26,636 nt of DNA from an uncultured Eubacterium sp. (GCA_900547255.1 URGC01000019.1:1-26636), one strand, 5' to 3'; counted from the stretch's first letter, positions 8,600-16,536 are shown. Numbers and translations: made by a program. Notes: generated by a model not told the origin, from the sequence alone.

Positions 8600-8616
8600 T
8601 ATTAAGGTATTAATAA
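8588..8616 (+). promoter_or_regulatory. Promoter of rnpB
   Basis: TTGTAT (8588-8593), 17 bases, then TAATAA (8611-8616). The expected start about seven bases downstream agrees with the 5' end (near 8623) inferred from P1 pairing. Confidence 0.5.
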
Positions 8617-8622
8617 AGTGTT

Positions 8623-8976
8623 GAGTGATGTGGATGATCGCAGCTGCAAGTGCCGAAAGGCCGCAGGTGAGGAAAGTCCGGGCTCCATAGAGCAGGGTGC
8701 CAGATAACGTCTGGTGGAGGTGACTCCAAGGAAAGTGCAACAGAAATAAACTGCCATACTTTGTATGGTGATGGTGGAAAGGCAGTGTAAGAGACTACCG
8801 CAGCTCTGGTAACAGAGATGGCTATGTAAACCCCATCCGGAGCAAGACCAAAAAAGGCGATACGGCTGCTCGTCGTGTCTTTAGGTAGGTCGCTTGATCC
8901 TGTTGGCGACAGCAGGGCTAGATAGATGATCATCACGCACAGAGTGCGTACATAACCCGGCTTATAGCATCGCTCG
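8623..8976 (+). ncRNA. rnpB: RNase P RNA, bacterial type A-like
   Basis: Catalytic RNA of ribonuclease P, which trims the 5' leaders of tRNA precursors. Conserved parts are visible in order: GAGGAAAGTCCGGGCTCC (about 8669-8686), the AGGGTGCCAGATAACG region, GCAACAGAAA (about 8738-8747), and AGATAGATGATCATC near the 3' end. The ends were placed by P1 pairing of GAGTGATG (8623-8630) with CATCGCTC (8968-8975), which has one G:U pair. The length of about 354 nt and the P7-P10 look suit type A, as in most clostridia. Open frames on the opposite strand here are artefacts. Confidence 0.95.
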
Positions 8977-8981
8977 TTAAT

Positions 8982-9009
8982 TTGTATGTATATATGATTA
9001 AGATATAAT
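8982..9009 (+). promoter_or_regulatory. Promoter of the acyltransferase/glycosyltransferase operon
   Basis: TTGTAT (8982-8987), 16 bases, then TATAAT (9004-9009), directly after rnpB and 26 bases before the first ATG. Confidence 0.6.
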
Positions 9010-9035
9010 TGGAAGAATTATAATTAACAGATATT

Positions 9036-9809
9036 ATGAAAAAACAGAGGTTAATATATTACTCGGATGAGTTGAATGATGAATTTGCAGGAGATAATAT
9101 AACTGCTAAAAAGATTGATAAATATTACGATTATCATGGTGGCATACTAAGGAAGATTGGACGTGTACTGTTATACAGAGTGTTAGCTGTGCCTGTTGGC
9201 TGGCTTGCTTTAAAGATAAGATACGGACATGTTATATATGGTAAACGCAAGTTGAAAGGTTATGACAGATATTTTCTGTATGGCAACCACACTAATAACC
9301 TTGCAGACCCATTTATACCAAGTATGATTAGTGCTCCTAAGGGAACATATGTCATAGTTCATCCTAACAATGTAAGTATGCCAGTTCTTGGTAAGCTGAC
9401 TCCGTGCCTTGGTGCATTGCCATTGCCGGAAGATATGGAATCAACAAGGAATTTTATCAATGAGATAGAATATAGGTACAAGACTGGTAATTCAATTACA
9501 ATATACCCGGAAGCACATATCTGGCCTTATTATACGAAGATAAGACCTTTTAAGGACATGTCTTTCAGGTATCCTGTGCAGTTGAAATCACCAGTTTTTT
9601 GTTTTACTAACGTATATAAGAAGCGCAGTATATTCGGTGGAATTAAGATGGTGACATACATTGATGGCCCATTTCAGGCAGATACAGGAATGCCAGTTAA
9701 GGAACAGAAAGCTTGGCTGCGTGAACAGGTGTATAACACAATGGTGCAAAGAAGTGCAGAGAATAATATAGAAGTCGTTAAGTATATCAGGAGAGAGACT
9801 AATGATTAA
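9036..9809 (+). CDS. PlsC-like acyltransferase, divergent
   Basis: A 257-residue protein of the glycerolipid acyltransferase (PlsC/LPLAT) type, probably at the inner face of the membrane through the hydrophobic stretch at about 43-62. The block-I histidine is in YGNHTNNLADPF (H85), but the acid is at D91. That gives H-x5-D instead of the usual H-x4-D. The block-III equivalent is YPEAHIW (157-163), where the family usually has PEG. The same YPE-x3-W form recurs in the fused protein two genes on, so they are probably related. The ribosome site is weak (GGAAGAA about 20 bases upstream). It overlaps the next gene by eight bases. The acyl acceptor is unknown. Confidence 0.75.
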   Translation: MKKQRLIYYSDELNDEFAGDNITAKKIDKYYDYHGGILRKIGRVLLYRVLAVPVGWLALKIRYGHVIYGKRKLKGYDRYFLYGNHTNNLADPFIPSMISAPKGTYVIVHPNNVSMPVLGKLTPCLGALPLPEDMESTRNFINEIEYRYKTGNSITIYPEAHIWPYYTKIRPFKDMSFRYPVQLKSPVFCFTNVYKKRSIFGGIKMVTYIDGPFQADTGMPVKEQKAWLREQVYNTMVQRSAENNIEVVKYIRRETND

Positions 9810-10626
9810 TATAATGTTTGCTGGTAATGACAAGGTATTTGACGGAATACTGACATGCCTGTTGTCAATAATGAAAAGAACAACAACTCAAGAGCCTCTG
9901 AGCGTGTATGTGCTTACAATGGATGTATCGCACATTAAACCGGAATATACAGCACTCACAGAATATCAGGCAGATGTTCTTGACAGGACTGTCAAGGAAT
10001 ATAATCCAGATAGCAGGGTTATAAGGATAGATGTTATCGGGCTGTATAACAAAGTATTTGCTGACTGTCCTAATGAGAGTGCGTATTGTTCGCCATATAC
10101 GCTGTTAAGATTGTTGGCTGATGAGATAGATATTATCCCGGATAAAATCCTTTATCTCGATGCTGATATAATGTTTAATCGTGATATAACTTTGCTGTAC
10201 GATTACGATATCACTGATTATGAGTACGCTGCGGCAAGAGACCACTATGGTAAATATATAATCAACCACAATTATATCAATGCCGGGGTTCTGCTCCTCA
10301 ACATGAAAATGATAAGAAGTACAGGACTTTTTGTGAAAGCAAGAAATCTTCTGAAAGAGAAAAAACTTCCATTTGCAGATCAGTCTGCGATATATAGAAA
10401 TACATCCACGAAGCTTATGCTTCCGCAGAGGTTTAACGACCAGAAGTTCCTGCATGAGCATACGGTTGTAAGACATTTTTCAAAGAGACTGTTTTATCTG
10501 CCTTATCCACATACCGAGAACCTGAAACAGTGGCAGATTGACAAGGTACATGATAAGTTCGGATACAATCAGTTCGATGATATATATAGTGAATATGAAA
10601 GAATTAAGCAAGAAAACCAAGTATAA
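9802..10626 (+). CDS. GT8-family glycosyltransferase
   Basis: A 274-residue glycosyltransferase of the GT8 (LgtC/GatA-like) type, which moves a sugar from a nucleotide-sugar donor with retention of configuration. Seen are the N-terminal MINIMFAGND fold start, the metal-binding DxD motif in YLDADIMF (120-122), the YINAGVLLLNM block, a DQSAIY motif, and a late histidine in VVRHFS. There is no membrane segment, so it should act in the cytoplasm at the membrane surface. It starts inside the end of the acyltransferase gene, and its stop codon overlaps a potential ATG of the next gene. All three therefore look co-transcribed and translationally coupled. The sugar and acceptor cannot be read from sequence. 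Confidence 0.9.
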   Translation: MINIMFAGNDKVFDGILTCLLSIMKRTTTQEPLSVYVLTMDVSHIKPEYTALTEYQADVLDRTVKEYNPDSRVIRIDVIGLYNKVFADCPNESAYCSPYTLLRLLADEIDIIPDKILYLDADIMFNRDITLLYDYDITDYEYAAARDHYGKYIINHNYINAGVLLLNMKMIRSTGLFVKARNLLKEKKLPFADQSAIYRNTSTKLMLPQRFNDQKFLHEHTVVRHFSKRLFYLPYPHTENLKQWQIDKVHDKFGYNQFDDIYSEYERIKQENQV

Positions 10627-10640
10627 TGGGGGAAGCTGTG

Positions 10641-12464
10641 ATGAGTAAAAGCCAGAGCAACAGAAAAAAAGTAATACCTGTTTTTTACGCATGTGACAAT
10701 GGTTATATCAAATATGGAATAATTTCAATCAAATCGCTTATTGACCATGTATCGGATGATTTCCAGTACAATATCCATATTTTGTATACAGAACTTGATG
10801 AACGCTATATGGCAACAGCAAGTTCATTCCAGAAAGAAAATGTATCTGTTTTCTTTGACTGTGTTAAGGGCAAAGCTGATGAATTTATAAAAAATCTACC
10901 TTTAAGAGATTATTATTCGGTTATGACATATTACAGACTTATAATTCCGTCACTGTTCACACAGTATGATAAGGGTGTATACATTGACTGCGATACTATT
11001 GTCATGGATGATATAGCAAAGCTTTATAATATGGATATAGGCTATAATTTCCTTGGGGCGGCAGTTGACGGACTTGTTAGTTCAATAAGCCATTTTGGCG
11101 ATTATACAGAGCAGGTTTTGGATGTTGACCGCGACCAGTATTTTAATGCTGGCGTTATCATTATGAATCTCAACCAGTTCAGGGAACATAATATAATAGA
11201 CAGTTTCATTGACCTTGCGAGAACATACACATTTGTAGTAGCACAGGATCAGGATTATCTTAATGTAATATGCAAGGGCAGGGTTTATTATTTTGATTAC
11301 TTATGGAATTATGGAATTGTTGCATATGATGACAATACCAAGATAGAGGATATACATATCATCCACTATAATCTCTCAGAGAAGCCATGGCATTATAAGG
11401 AGTGTAAGCTGAGTGAGTATTTCTGGCAGTATGCCAAGGAGACACCTTTCTATGATGAGATAAAGGAAGCTCTTGAGAATTATACAGAAGAAGAGCGCAA
11501 AAAGGATGAGAAACATTCTGAAAATCTCTACAGCCTTGCAACTCAGGAGATTGAGAGAGAGGATAACTACAGGAATCTCATCAAGGATATGAATATCGAC
11601 AACAGCGGACGAAGAGCCATTGTTGAGAAGATAGCACAGTATGAGCGTGAGGGCAGATTTGACGAGGATGTAGAGGATGACCCACCTTCAAAGGTGCTTT
11701 ACCCAGAAGATATTGAATATATGAAGAATCCTTGGAAGAAGAGAATAAGAACACGTTTTGCGTTCAAGATTGCAAGATGGTTCATTAATTATCTTATCAA
11801 GGAAAAGAAATTTATAATCAAGGATTTCAAAGGAATAGAGAATTTCCGCAATCTCGAAACTGGAGCGATTATTACCTGCAACCATTTCAATGCACTTGAT
11901 TCATTTGCAATGGATTTGACATTCGACCAGTCTCTTATGAGAGCACGCGGCAAGAAGATGTACCGTATAATAAAGGAAGGCAACTACACAAGTTTCCCAG
12001 GCTTCTATGGTTTCCTTATGCGAAACTGTAACACCCTTCCTCTAAGCAGCAACAAGGAGACAATGAGAAAACTTCTTACAGCAGTAGACGACATCCTTTC
12101 CGCCGGAGATTACATCTTAGTGTATCCAGAGCAGAGCATGTGGTGGAACTACCGCAAGCCAAAGCCATTAAAGAAGAGTGCCTATAAATTCGCCGCCAAA
12201 AACAATGTTCCCGTCCTTCCAATATTCATAACAATGGAAGATTCAGACATCGAAGAGGAAGAAGGCTTCTTCGTTCAGGAATACACAGTTAACGTAGGCA
12301 AACCAATCTACCCAGATAATAATCTTTCCGTAGTAGAAAACGCCAGAATCATGCTTGAAAAAAATTATACCTGGTGGAAAGAAGTATATGAAGATTTCTA
12401 CAACGAATCATTAGTATACACCTGCGGTGAGGTAGACTGTAACGGCGTAGTAAAAAATATATAG
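10641..12464 (+). CDS. Fused GT8 glycosyltransferase-PlsC-like acyltransferase
   Basis: A two-domain protein of about 607 residues. Residues 10-265 form a GT8 domain with YIDCDTIVMDD (DxD at 116-118), QYFNAGVIIMNL and IIHYNLSEKPWH. A charged helical linker (about 280-360) follows. Residues 390-590 form a PlsC-like acyltransferase with H-x4-D in NHFNALD (H415, D420) and YPEQSMW (495-501), then PVLPIFI. I chose ATG 10641 because GGGGGAA lies seven bases before it. The upstream ATG at 10626 overlaps the previous stop but lacks a ribosome site. The fusion suggests one product that is glycosylated and acylated, such as a membrane glycolipid or an envelope polymer anchor. That is inference. Confidence 0.88.
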   Translation: MSKSQSNRKKVIPVFYACDNGYIKYGIISIKSLIDHVSDDFQYNIHILYTELDERYMATASSFQKENVSVFFDCVKGKADEFIKNLPLRDYYSVMTYYRLIIPSLFTQYDKGVYIDCDTIVMDDIAKLYNMDIGYNFLGAAVDGLVSSISHFGDYTEQVLDVDRDQYFNAGVIIMNLNQFREHNIIDSFIDLARTYTFVVAQDQDYLNVICKGRVYYFDYLWNYGIVAYDDNTKIEDIHIIHYNLSEKPWHYKECKLSEYFWQYAKETPFYDEIKEALENYTEEERKKDEKHSENLYSLATQEIEREDNYRNLIKDMNIDNSGRRAIVEKIAQYEREGRFDEDVEDDPPSKVLYPEDIEYMKNPWKKRIRTRFAFKIARWFINYLIKEKKFIIKDFKGIENFRNLETGAIITCNHFNALDSFAMDLTFDQSLMRARGKKMYRIIKEGNYTSFPGFYGFLMRNCNTLPLSSNKETMRKLLTAVDDILSAGDYILVYPEQSMWWNYRKPKPLKKSAYKFAAKNNVPVLPIFITMEDSDIEEEEGFFVQEYTVNVGKPIYPDNNLSVVENARIMLEKNYTWWKEVYEDFYNESLVYTCGEVDCNGVVKNI

Positions 12465-12473
12465 GAAAATGAT

Positions 12474-12502
12474 TTGTGAGATAATAAATATTTAATTAGA
12501 AT
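12474..12502 (+). promoter_or_regulatory. Promoter of aroB
   Basis: TTGTGA (12474-12479), 17 bases, then TAGAAT (12497-12502), 31 bases before the aroB ATG. Confidence 0.55.
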
Positions 12503-12532
12503 TAATGGGTTAAGGGTGAAAGGTACAATATA

Positions 12533-13645
12533 ATGAGTGTATTGAGAGTAAACTTAAAAAAGGTTATTGATGACAGTTATGATATTGAAATTGGATATGG
12601 GCTGCAGGATAAATTGATTACAGATATAAATAATGGACTTGTTGGAAATATTAAAAAGTTTGTTATTATAACAGATAGTAATGTTAAGGATTTATATGCT
12701 GAAAATATTCTATTACGTTTGCGTAATCAGAATTATAAGGTTGATTTGATTTCGTTTCCAGCTGGCGAAAAAAGCAAAACAAGACAGACAAAGGAATTTG
12801 TTGAAGACACAATGCTTGAATTGGGATATAGGAGAGATTGTTGTATCATAGCTGTTGGTGGAGGCGTTGTAACAGATTTAGCAGGATTTGTTGCAGGTAC
12901 ATTTGGAAGAGGAGTTCCTTTTATAAATTATACGACGACATTACTTGCAGCAGCTGATGCGTCAGTTGGTGGCAAAACTGCTGTAGATACTCCATTGGCA
13001 ACTAATTTAATTGGAATATTTAACCAGCCAGAAAAGGTTTATCTTGATATAGAATCATGGAAAACACTGCCCCAGGAACAGATATCAAGCGGACTTGCAG
13101 AAACAATCAAGCATGCATGTATAAGTGACCGCGACTTTTTTGATTATCTGAATGAAAATATGGATTTAATTTTTAGCATTAATGAGGATGTATGTAAACA
13201 TATAGCTGAAATGAATTGCTGTATAAAAAGTCAGGTTGTCATGAAAGATGAAAAAGAAAGTGGACTTAGAGAAATTTTGAATCTGGGACACACAGTTGGA
13301 AGGGCAATAGAGACAGTAAGTGATTATAGATTACTTCATGGTCAGGCTGTGGCAATAGGCTTGGTTGCTGAGGTGGTATTGGCAAATAAACGTGGATATT
13401 GTTCTGCTGAGGATGTTAATAAGGTAAAAGCTATATTACAAAAAGCGAAGCTTCCAATTGAAATTCCAGATTATATTGATAGGGAAGTTCTCGTGAAAAA
13501 ATTATACACGGATAAAAAAGTTAAAAATGGAAATATCCGTTTTGTTTTTCAAAAGGGAATTGGTGAAGTAATGAGTTTTGGCAATGATAAATTTGCTGAA
13601 CCTATAGATGAAAGTATTGCGAGAGAAATAATAATGCAAATATAG
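12533..13645 (+). CDS. aroB: 3-dehydroquinate synthase
   Basis: Second shikimate-pathway enzyme. It converts DAHP to 3-dehydroquinate using NAD and a divalent metal in the cytoplasm. It has 370 residues, slightly over the usual length. The NAD-binding GGGVVTD (109-115) is followed by LAGFVAGTFGRG. The substrate loop reads TTLLAAADASVGGKTAVD, and metal ligands E190 (LAETIKH), H253 (LNLGHT) and H269 (LLHGQAV) are all present. Late KKVKNGNIRFV carries the basic pair. The gene is monocistronic, with its own promoter and terminator, and is 11 kb from aroE-aroK-aroQ. Its third positions look more A/T-rich than those of that cluster, which may mean separate acquisition. Confidence 0.95.
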   Translation: MSVLRVNLKKVIDDSYDIEIGYGLQDKLITDINNGLVGNIKKFVIITDSNVKDLYAENILLRLRNQNYKVDLISFPAGEKSKTRQTKEFVEDTMLELGYRRDCCIIAVGGGVVTDLAGFVAGTFGRGVPFINYTTTLLAAADASVGGKTAVDTPLATNLIGIFNQPEKVYLDIESWKTLPQEQISSGLAETIKHACISDRDFFDYLNENMDLIFSINEDVCKHIAEMNCCIKSQVVMKDEKESGLREILNLGHTVGRAIETVSDYRLLHGQAVAIGLVAEVVLANKRGYCSAEDVNKVKAILQKAKLPIEIPDYIDREVLVKKLYTDKKVKNGNIRFVFQKGIGEVMSFGNDKFAEPIDESIAREIIMQI

Positions 13646-13652
13646 AGTGTAG

Positions 13653-13684
13653 AAAGGAGTCGTACAAAATCGATTCCTTTTTAT
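13653..13684 (+). terminator. Terminator of aroB
   Basis: AAAGGAGTCG (13653-13662) pairs with CGATTCCTTT (13671-13680), with one G:U, across an 8-base loop. A T-run follows. Confidence 0.75.
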
Positions 13685-13719
13685 TTTGTATAAATGATAT
13701 ATAAATATAAAATAATTTA

Positions 13720-13748
13720 TTGAAATAATAATTGAAATGTGATATATT
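13720..13748 (+). promoter_or_regulatory. Promoter of the ORF6N gene
   Basis: TTGAAA (13720-13725), 17 bases, then TATATT (13743-13748), 50 bases before the ATG, in very AT-rich DNA. Confidence 0.55.
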
Positions 13749-13798
13749 AAATAAAATGTATTTTATAAGAAATAAGTGTGGGGAATACGAGGAGGAAA

Positions 13799-14812
13799 AT
13801 GATAGAAGGTACAGAGTTAATTACTGTAGAGGAAATTAAAAATTGTGTATATACAATTCGTGGACAACAGGTGATGCTGGACTGTGATTTGGCTGGAATA
13901 TATGGATATGAAGTCAAAAGATTGAATGAACAGGTAAAACGAAATATTAACAGATTTCCAGAAGATTTTATGTTTCAGTTAAATGCGGACGAAATTCCTT
14001 ATTGTTTAAAGTCGCAATTTGCGACTTTAAACAATAAAGATAATAAGAGAGGAATGCACATAAAGAAAATGCCATATGCTTTTACTGAGCAAGGAATTTA
14101 TATGTTAGCTACTGTTCTAAAGGGCGAATTGGCAGAACAACAGAGTATTTTTATTATGCGTACTTTTAGAGAGCTGCGACATTATATGAAACAGAATAAG
14201 CAGTTTGTTACAAGAACAGAAATGGATTTGTTGTCATATAAAGTTAGTGAAATATCAGTTAGGACAGATAATTTAATGGATAGACAGAGGCAAGCAGAAC
14301 AAAAAGCTGATATCCTTCAAAAAAATGTGAAACAATTAAGTGATAATTTTATTTCGGACAAAGATATTAAAAATTTTATAATTTACAAGGGACAAAAACT
14401 AGAAGCAGATATTGCATACATAGAAATATATCAACAAGCAATGAAATCAATTTATATTGTGGATGACTACATGAATTACAAATCATTGCAACATCTTTCT
14501 CAGAAGGCTGCAGGAGTAGAAGTGATTTTGTTTACAGAAAATGGAAAGGGAAGAAAAGTTTTTTTAACTCAATCTATGATAGAGGATTTTAATAATGAAT
14601 ATCCATTTATTAGGATTAAGCCTAATCCAGATTGTCATGACAGGTTAATTGTAATTGATTATGAAGAAGAAACGGAAGTGGTTTATCATTGTGGAGCATC
14701 CAGTAAGGATGCAGGAAAAAAGCTATGTGCAATTAATCAGATTTCGGAAACAAAGATTATACATCCGGTAATAAATCATTTACTTTCATTCCCGGATAAA
14801 ATAATAGGTTAA
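13799..14812 (+). CDS. ORF6N-domain protein with PLD-like C-terminus
   Basis: A 337-residue protein. The N-terminal ORF6N/KilA-N-type domain (about 8-110) shows QQVMLDCDLAGIYGYEVKRLNEQVKRN, FPEDFMFQL and the PYAFTEQGIYMLATVL block, which are known from phage and mobile-element proteins. A helical linker (about 130-185) leads to a C-terminal domain with HDRLIVID (from H280) and GASSKDAGKK. This is a single degenerate phospholipase D-like motif with R for K. I chose ATG 13799 because AGGAGG is at 13790-13795. A GTG 21 bases upstream is possible but lacks a ribosome site. It may be a DNA-binding regulator or a host-defence protein. It is a solitary gene with prophage-type flavour and a large palindrome in its coding region. 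Confidence 0.85.
   Translation: MIEGTELITVEEIKNCVYTIRGQQVMLDCDLAGIYGYEVKRLNEQVKRNINRFPEDFMFQLNADEIPYCLKSQFATLNNKDNKRGMHIKKMPYAFTEQGIYMLATVLKGELAEQQSIFIMRTFRELRHYMKQNKQFVTRTEMDLLSYKVSEISVRTDNLMDRQRQAEQKADILQKNVKQLSDNFISDKDIKNFIIYKGQKLEADIAYIEIYQQAMKSIYIVDDYMNYKSLQHLSQKAAGVEVILFTENGKGRKVFLTQSMIEDFNNEYPFIRIKPNPDCHDRLIVIDYEEETEVVYHCGASSKDAGKKLCAINQISETKIIHPVINHLLSFPDKIIG
13999..14037. repeat. Perfect 39-bp palindrome inside the ORF6N gene
   Basis: A 19-bp arm (13999-14017) and its exact reverse complement (14019-14037) flank a single central base. It encodes part of the segment between the DNA-binding-like block and PYAFTEQG. Chance occurrence of perfect 19-bp arms is very unlikely. Confidence 0.9.
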
Positions 14813-14830
14813 TTGGATTATCTTGCAAGC

Positions 14831-14855
14831 CTCCCCGCTGTTTACAGTCGGGGAG
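14831..14855. repeat. Stable bulged hairpin next to foldback 2
   Basis: CTCCCCGCTG (14831-14840) pairs with CAG (14845-14847) and CGGGGAG (14849-14855), with a TTTA loop and one unpaired T at 14848. A GC-rich stem with a bulged T resembles the terminal hairpins of IS200/IS605 elements. It has no T-run on either side, so it is not a typical terminator. Confidence 0.6.
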
Positions 14856-14882
14856 AGTACCTGACGCCTAATTCCGTAGTGG

Positions 14883-15060
14883 TTGAGAAACCAGCAAGAG
14901 GCGTGTCTGCACCGTCAGTTTTTGTTTTAGGCTATGGAGATGAGACTCAAAGAATCGTGGAAGCCCTTGCTGAACGCGATTCTTGCTTTAAGAGGCTCAT
15001 CGGAATGTTCAGCCTAAATAAAACTGACGGCGCAGACACGCCTCTTGCGTCCGTTCTCAA
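14883..15060. repeat. 178-bp inverted repeat (foldback 2) between convergent genes
   Basis: Arms at 14883-14957 and 14977-15060 fold on each other with small bulges. The best block, 14894-14918 with 15024-15048, matches at 24 of 25 positions, and the apex stem is GAATCG with CGATTC. It fills the gap between the ORF6N stop and the pyrI stop. A short frame through it is an artefact. It may be a non-autonomous mobile element or an unusually long convergent terminator. Confidence 0.8.
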
Positions 15061-15073
15061 ACAACCCTACAAA

Positions 15074-15499
15074 TTACCTATTGTACTTCTCCTCGCAATA
15101 CTTGCATCTATACACCTGCTTCTCAGGGTCAGTGAGAATAAAGATATGCTTAAGCTCCTGCTCAATAGAAGTAATACATCTTGGATTCTTGCATTTAATG
15201 ACATTAGTGATTGAAAGAGGAAGTGAAAGACGCTTCTTCTCAACAATCTCTCCGTCCTTGATAATGTTGACAGTGATATTGTGGTCGATGAAACCTAATA
15301 CATCAAGGTCAACAGTGTCAAGACCAGCTTCAATCTTAATTATATCTTTTCTTCCCATCTTGTTGCTTCTCGCATTTTTGATGATGGCAACCTGACAGTC
15401 AAGCTTATCAAGTCCTAAGTTGTTATATATCATCATAGATTTGCCTGCCTCTATATGGTCAAGCACAAATCCGTTATTAAGCTGTCCAACATTTAACAT
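15074..15499 (-). CDS. pyrI: Aspartate carbamoyltransferase regulatory subunit
   Basis: Regulatory chain that binds nucleotides and the catalytic PyrB chain in allosteric aspartate transcarbamylase. It has 141 residues, slightly shorter than the E. coli form. An N-terminal nucleotide-binding domain (about 1-97) is followed by the zinc domain with C103, C108, C132 and C135, spaced C-x4-C and C-x2-C. The C-terminus is YCEEKYNR. AAGGAAG precedes the ATG, and the gene follows pyrB by 20 bases on the same strand. Its 3' end abuts foldback 2, facing the ORF6N gene. Confidence 0.95.
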   Translation of the reverse strand: MLNVGQLNNGFVLDHIEAGKSMMIYNNLGLDKLDCQVAIIKNARSNKMGRKDIIKIEAGLDTVDLDVLGFIDHNITVNIIKDGEIVEKKRLSLPLSITNVIKCKNPRCITSIEQELKHIFILTDPEKQVYRCKYCEEKYNR

Positions 15500-15519
15500 A
15501 AGATTTTACTTCCTTTCAA

Positions 15520-16434
15520 TTATTTGTTAAGTCCAAGCAGAGTCATGATAAGAGCCATTCGTACATACACACCGAACTGTACCTGCTTAAAATATGCTGC
15601 ACGAGGGTCGTCATCTATATCAGTTGATATCTCGTTAACTCTTGGAAGAGGATGGAGCACATACATATTGTCCTTAGCGAGAGCCATCTTTGCCTTATCA
15701 AGGACATAGAAATCCTTCATTCTAAGGTAATCATCCTCGTTGAAGAATCTTTCTCTCTGTACTCGTGTCATATAGAGAATGTCAAGCTGTGGCATAACAT
15801 CTTCAAGCTTTTCAACCTCTTCATAAGGAGCGTTGTGTTCTTTAAGATTATCTATTATGTAGTCAGGAACTCTTAATTCCTTAGGTGATATGAGGATAAA
15901 TTTAACATTGTCATATCTTATAAGAGAGTTGATAAGAGAGTGGACTGTACGGCCGAATTTAAGGTCACCACATAATCCGATAGTGAAATTGTCTAATTTT
16001 CCGTGTAACTCCCTGATTGTCATAAGGTCAGTAAGAGTCTGGGTTGGATGCTGGTGTCCGCCATCACCTGCGTTAATAACAGGAATGCCTGAATGTTCAG
16101 CAGCAACCATAGGAGCACCTTCCTTAGGATGGCGCATTGCACAGATATCAGCGTAGCATGATATTACACGGATTGTATCTGCAACACTTTCGCCTTTAGA
16201 GGCAGAGCTCGAATTGGCAGAAGAAAAACCAAGAACAGAACCCCCTAAATTAAGCATCGCAGCTTCAAAACTTAAACGGGTTCTTGTACTTGGTTCATAA
16301 AAACAAGTAGCTATTTTTTTGCCATCACACACATGAGAATATTTTTTTGGATCAGTGGATATGTCCTTAGCAAGATCTAACAGATCGTTAACTTCATCCA
16401 CACTTAAATCCATAGGACTTAATAAATGCTTCAT
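15520..16434 (-). CDS. pyrB: Aspartate carbamoyltransferase catalytic subunit
   Basis: Joins carbamoyl phosphate and L-aspartate into N-carbamoyl-aspartate, the committed step of pyrimidine synthesis, in the cytoplasm. It has 304 residues from the start MKHLLSPMDL. The start is chosen because a TGGAG site lies a few bases before it. A longer reading from 16455 has no ribosome site. Carbamoyl phosphate contacts are visible in STRTR (49-53), K80 in SASKGES, and HPTQTLTDL (H129). Aspartate-side residues are in RVQRERF and HPLPRVNEIS. The gene is first in a pyrB-pyrI pair with a clear promoter. No PyrR-type attenuator hairpin is evident in its short leader. Confidence 0.96.
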   Translation of the reverse strand: MKHLLSPMDLSVDEVNDLLDLAKDISTDPKKYSHVCDGKKIATCFYEPSTRTRLSFEAAMLNLGGSVLGFSSANSSSASKGESVADTIRVISCYADICAMRHPKEGAPMVAAEHSGIPVINAGDGGHQHPTQTLTDLMTIRELHGKLDNFTIGLCGDLKFGRTVHSLINSLIRYDNVKFILISPKELRVPDYIIDNLKEHNAPYEEVEKLEDVMPQLDILYMTRVQRERFFNEDDYLRMKDFYVLDKAKMALAKDNMYVLHPLPRVNEISTDIDDDPRAAYFKQVQFGVYVRMALIMTLLGLNK

Positions 16435-16507
16435 AAATAATCTCCATTCCGCCATTTAAGGCTATTTTTATGAGAGAATTTTACATTCCCTTTTTACACT
16501 GTTTGAT

Positions 16508-16536
16508 ATTCTACTATGAAATCTGACATTTAACAA
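16508..16536 (-). promoter_or_regulatory. Promoter of pyrB-pyrI
   Basis: Minus strand TTGTTA (16536-16531), 17 bases, then TAGAAT (16513-16508), about 74 bases before the ATG. It is divergent from the trpS promoter across about 60 bp of AT-rich DNA. Confidence 0.7.

Noticed and set aside
8610..8936. A 108-codon minus-strand frame
   Set aside because: It is antisense to rnpB, whose conserved RNA segments explain the sequence.
13778..13798. GTG start for the ORF6N protein
   Set aside because: It overlaps the AGGAGG that serves the ATG at 13799 and has no ribosome site of its own.
14813..15214. A 133-codon frame after the ORF6N gene
   Set aside because: It runs through foldback 2 and then antisense to pyrI, with no ribosome site.
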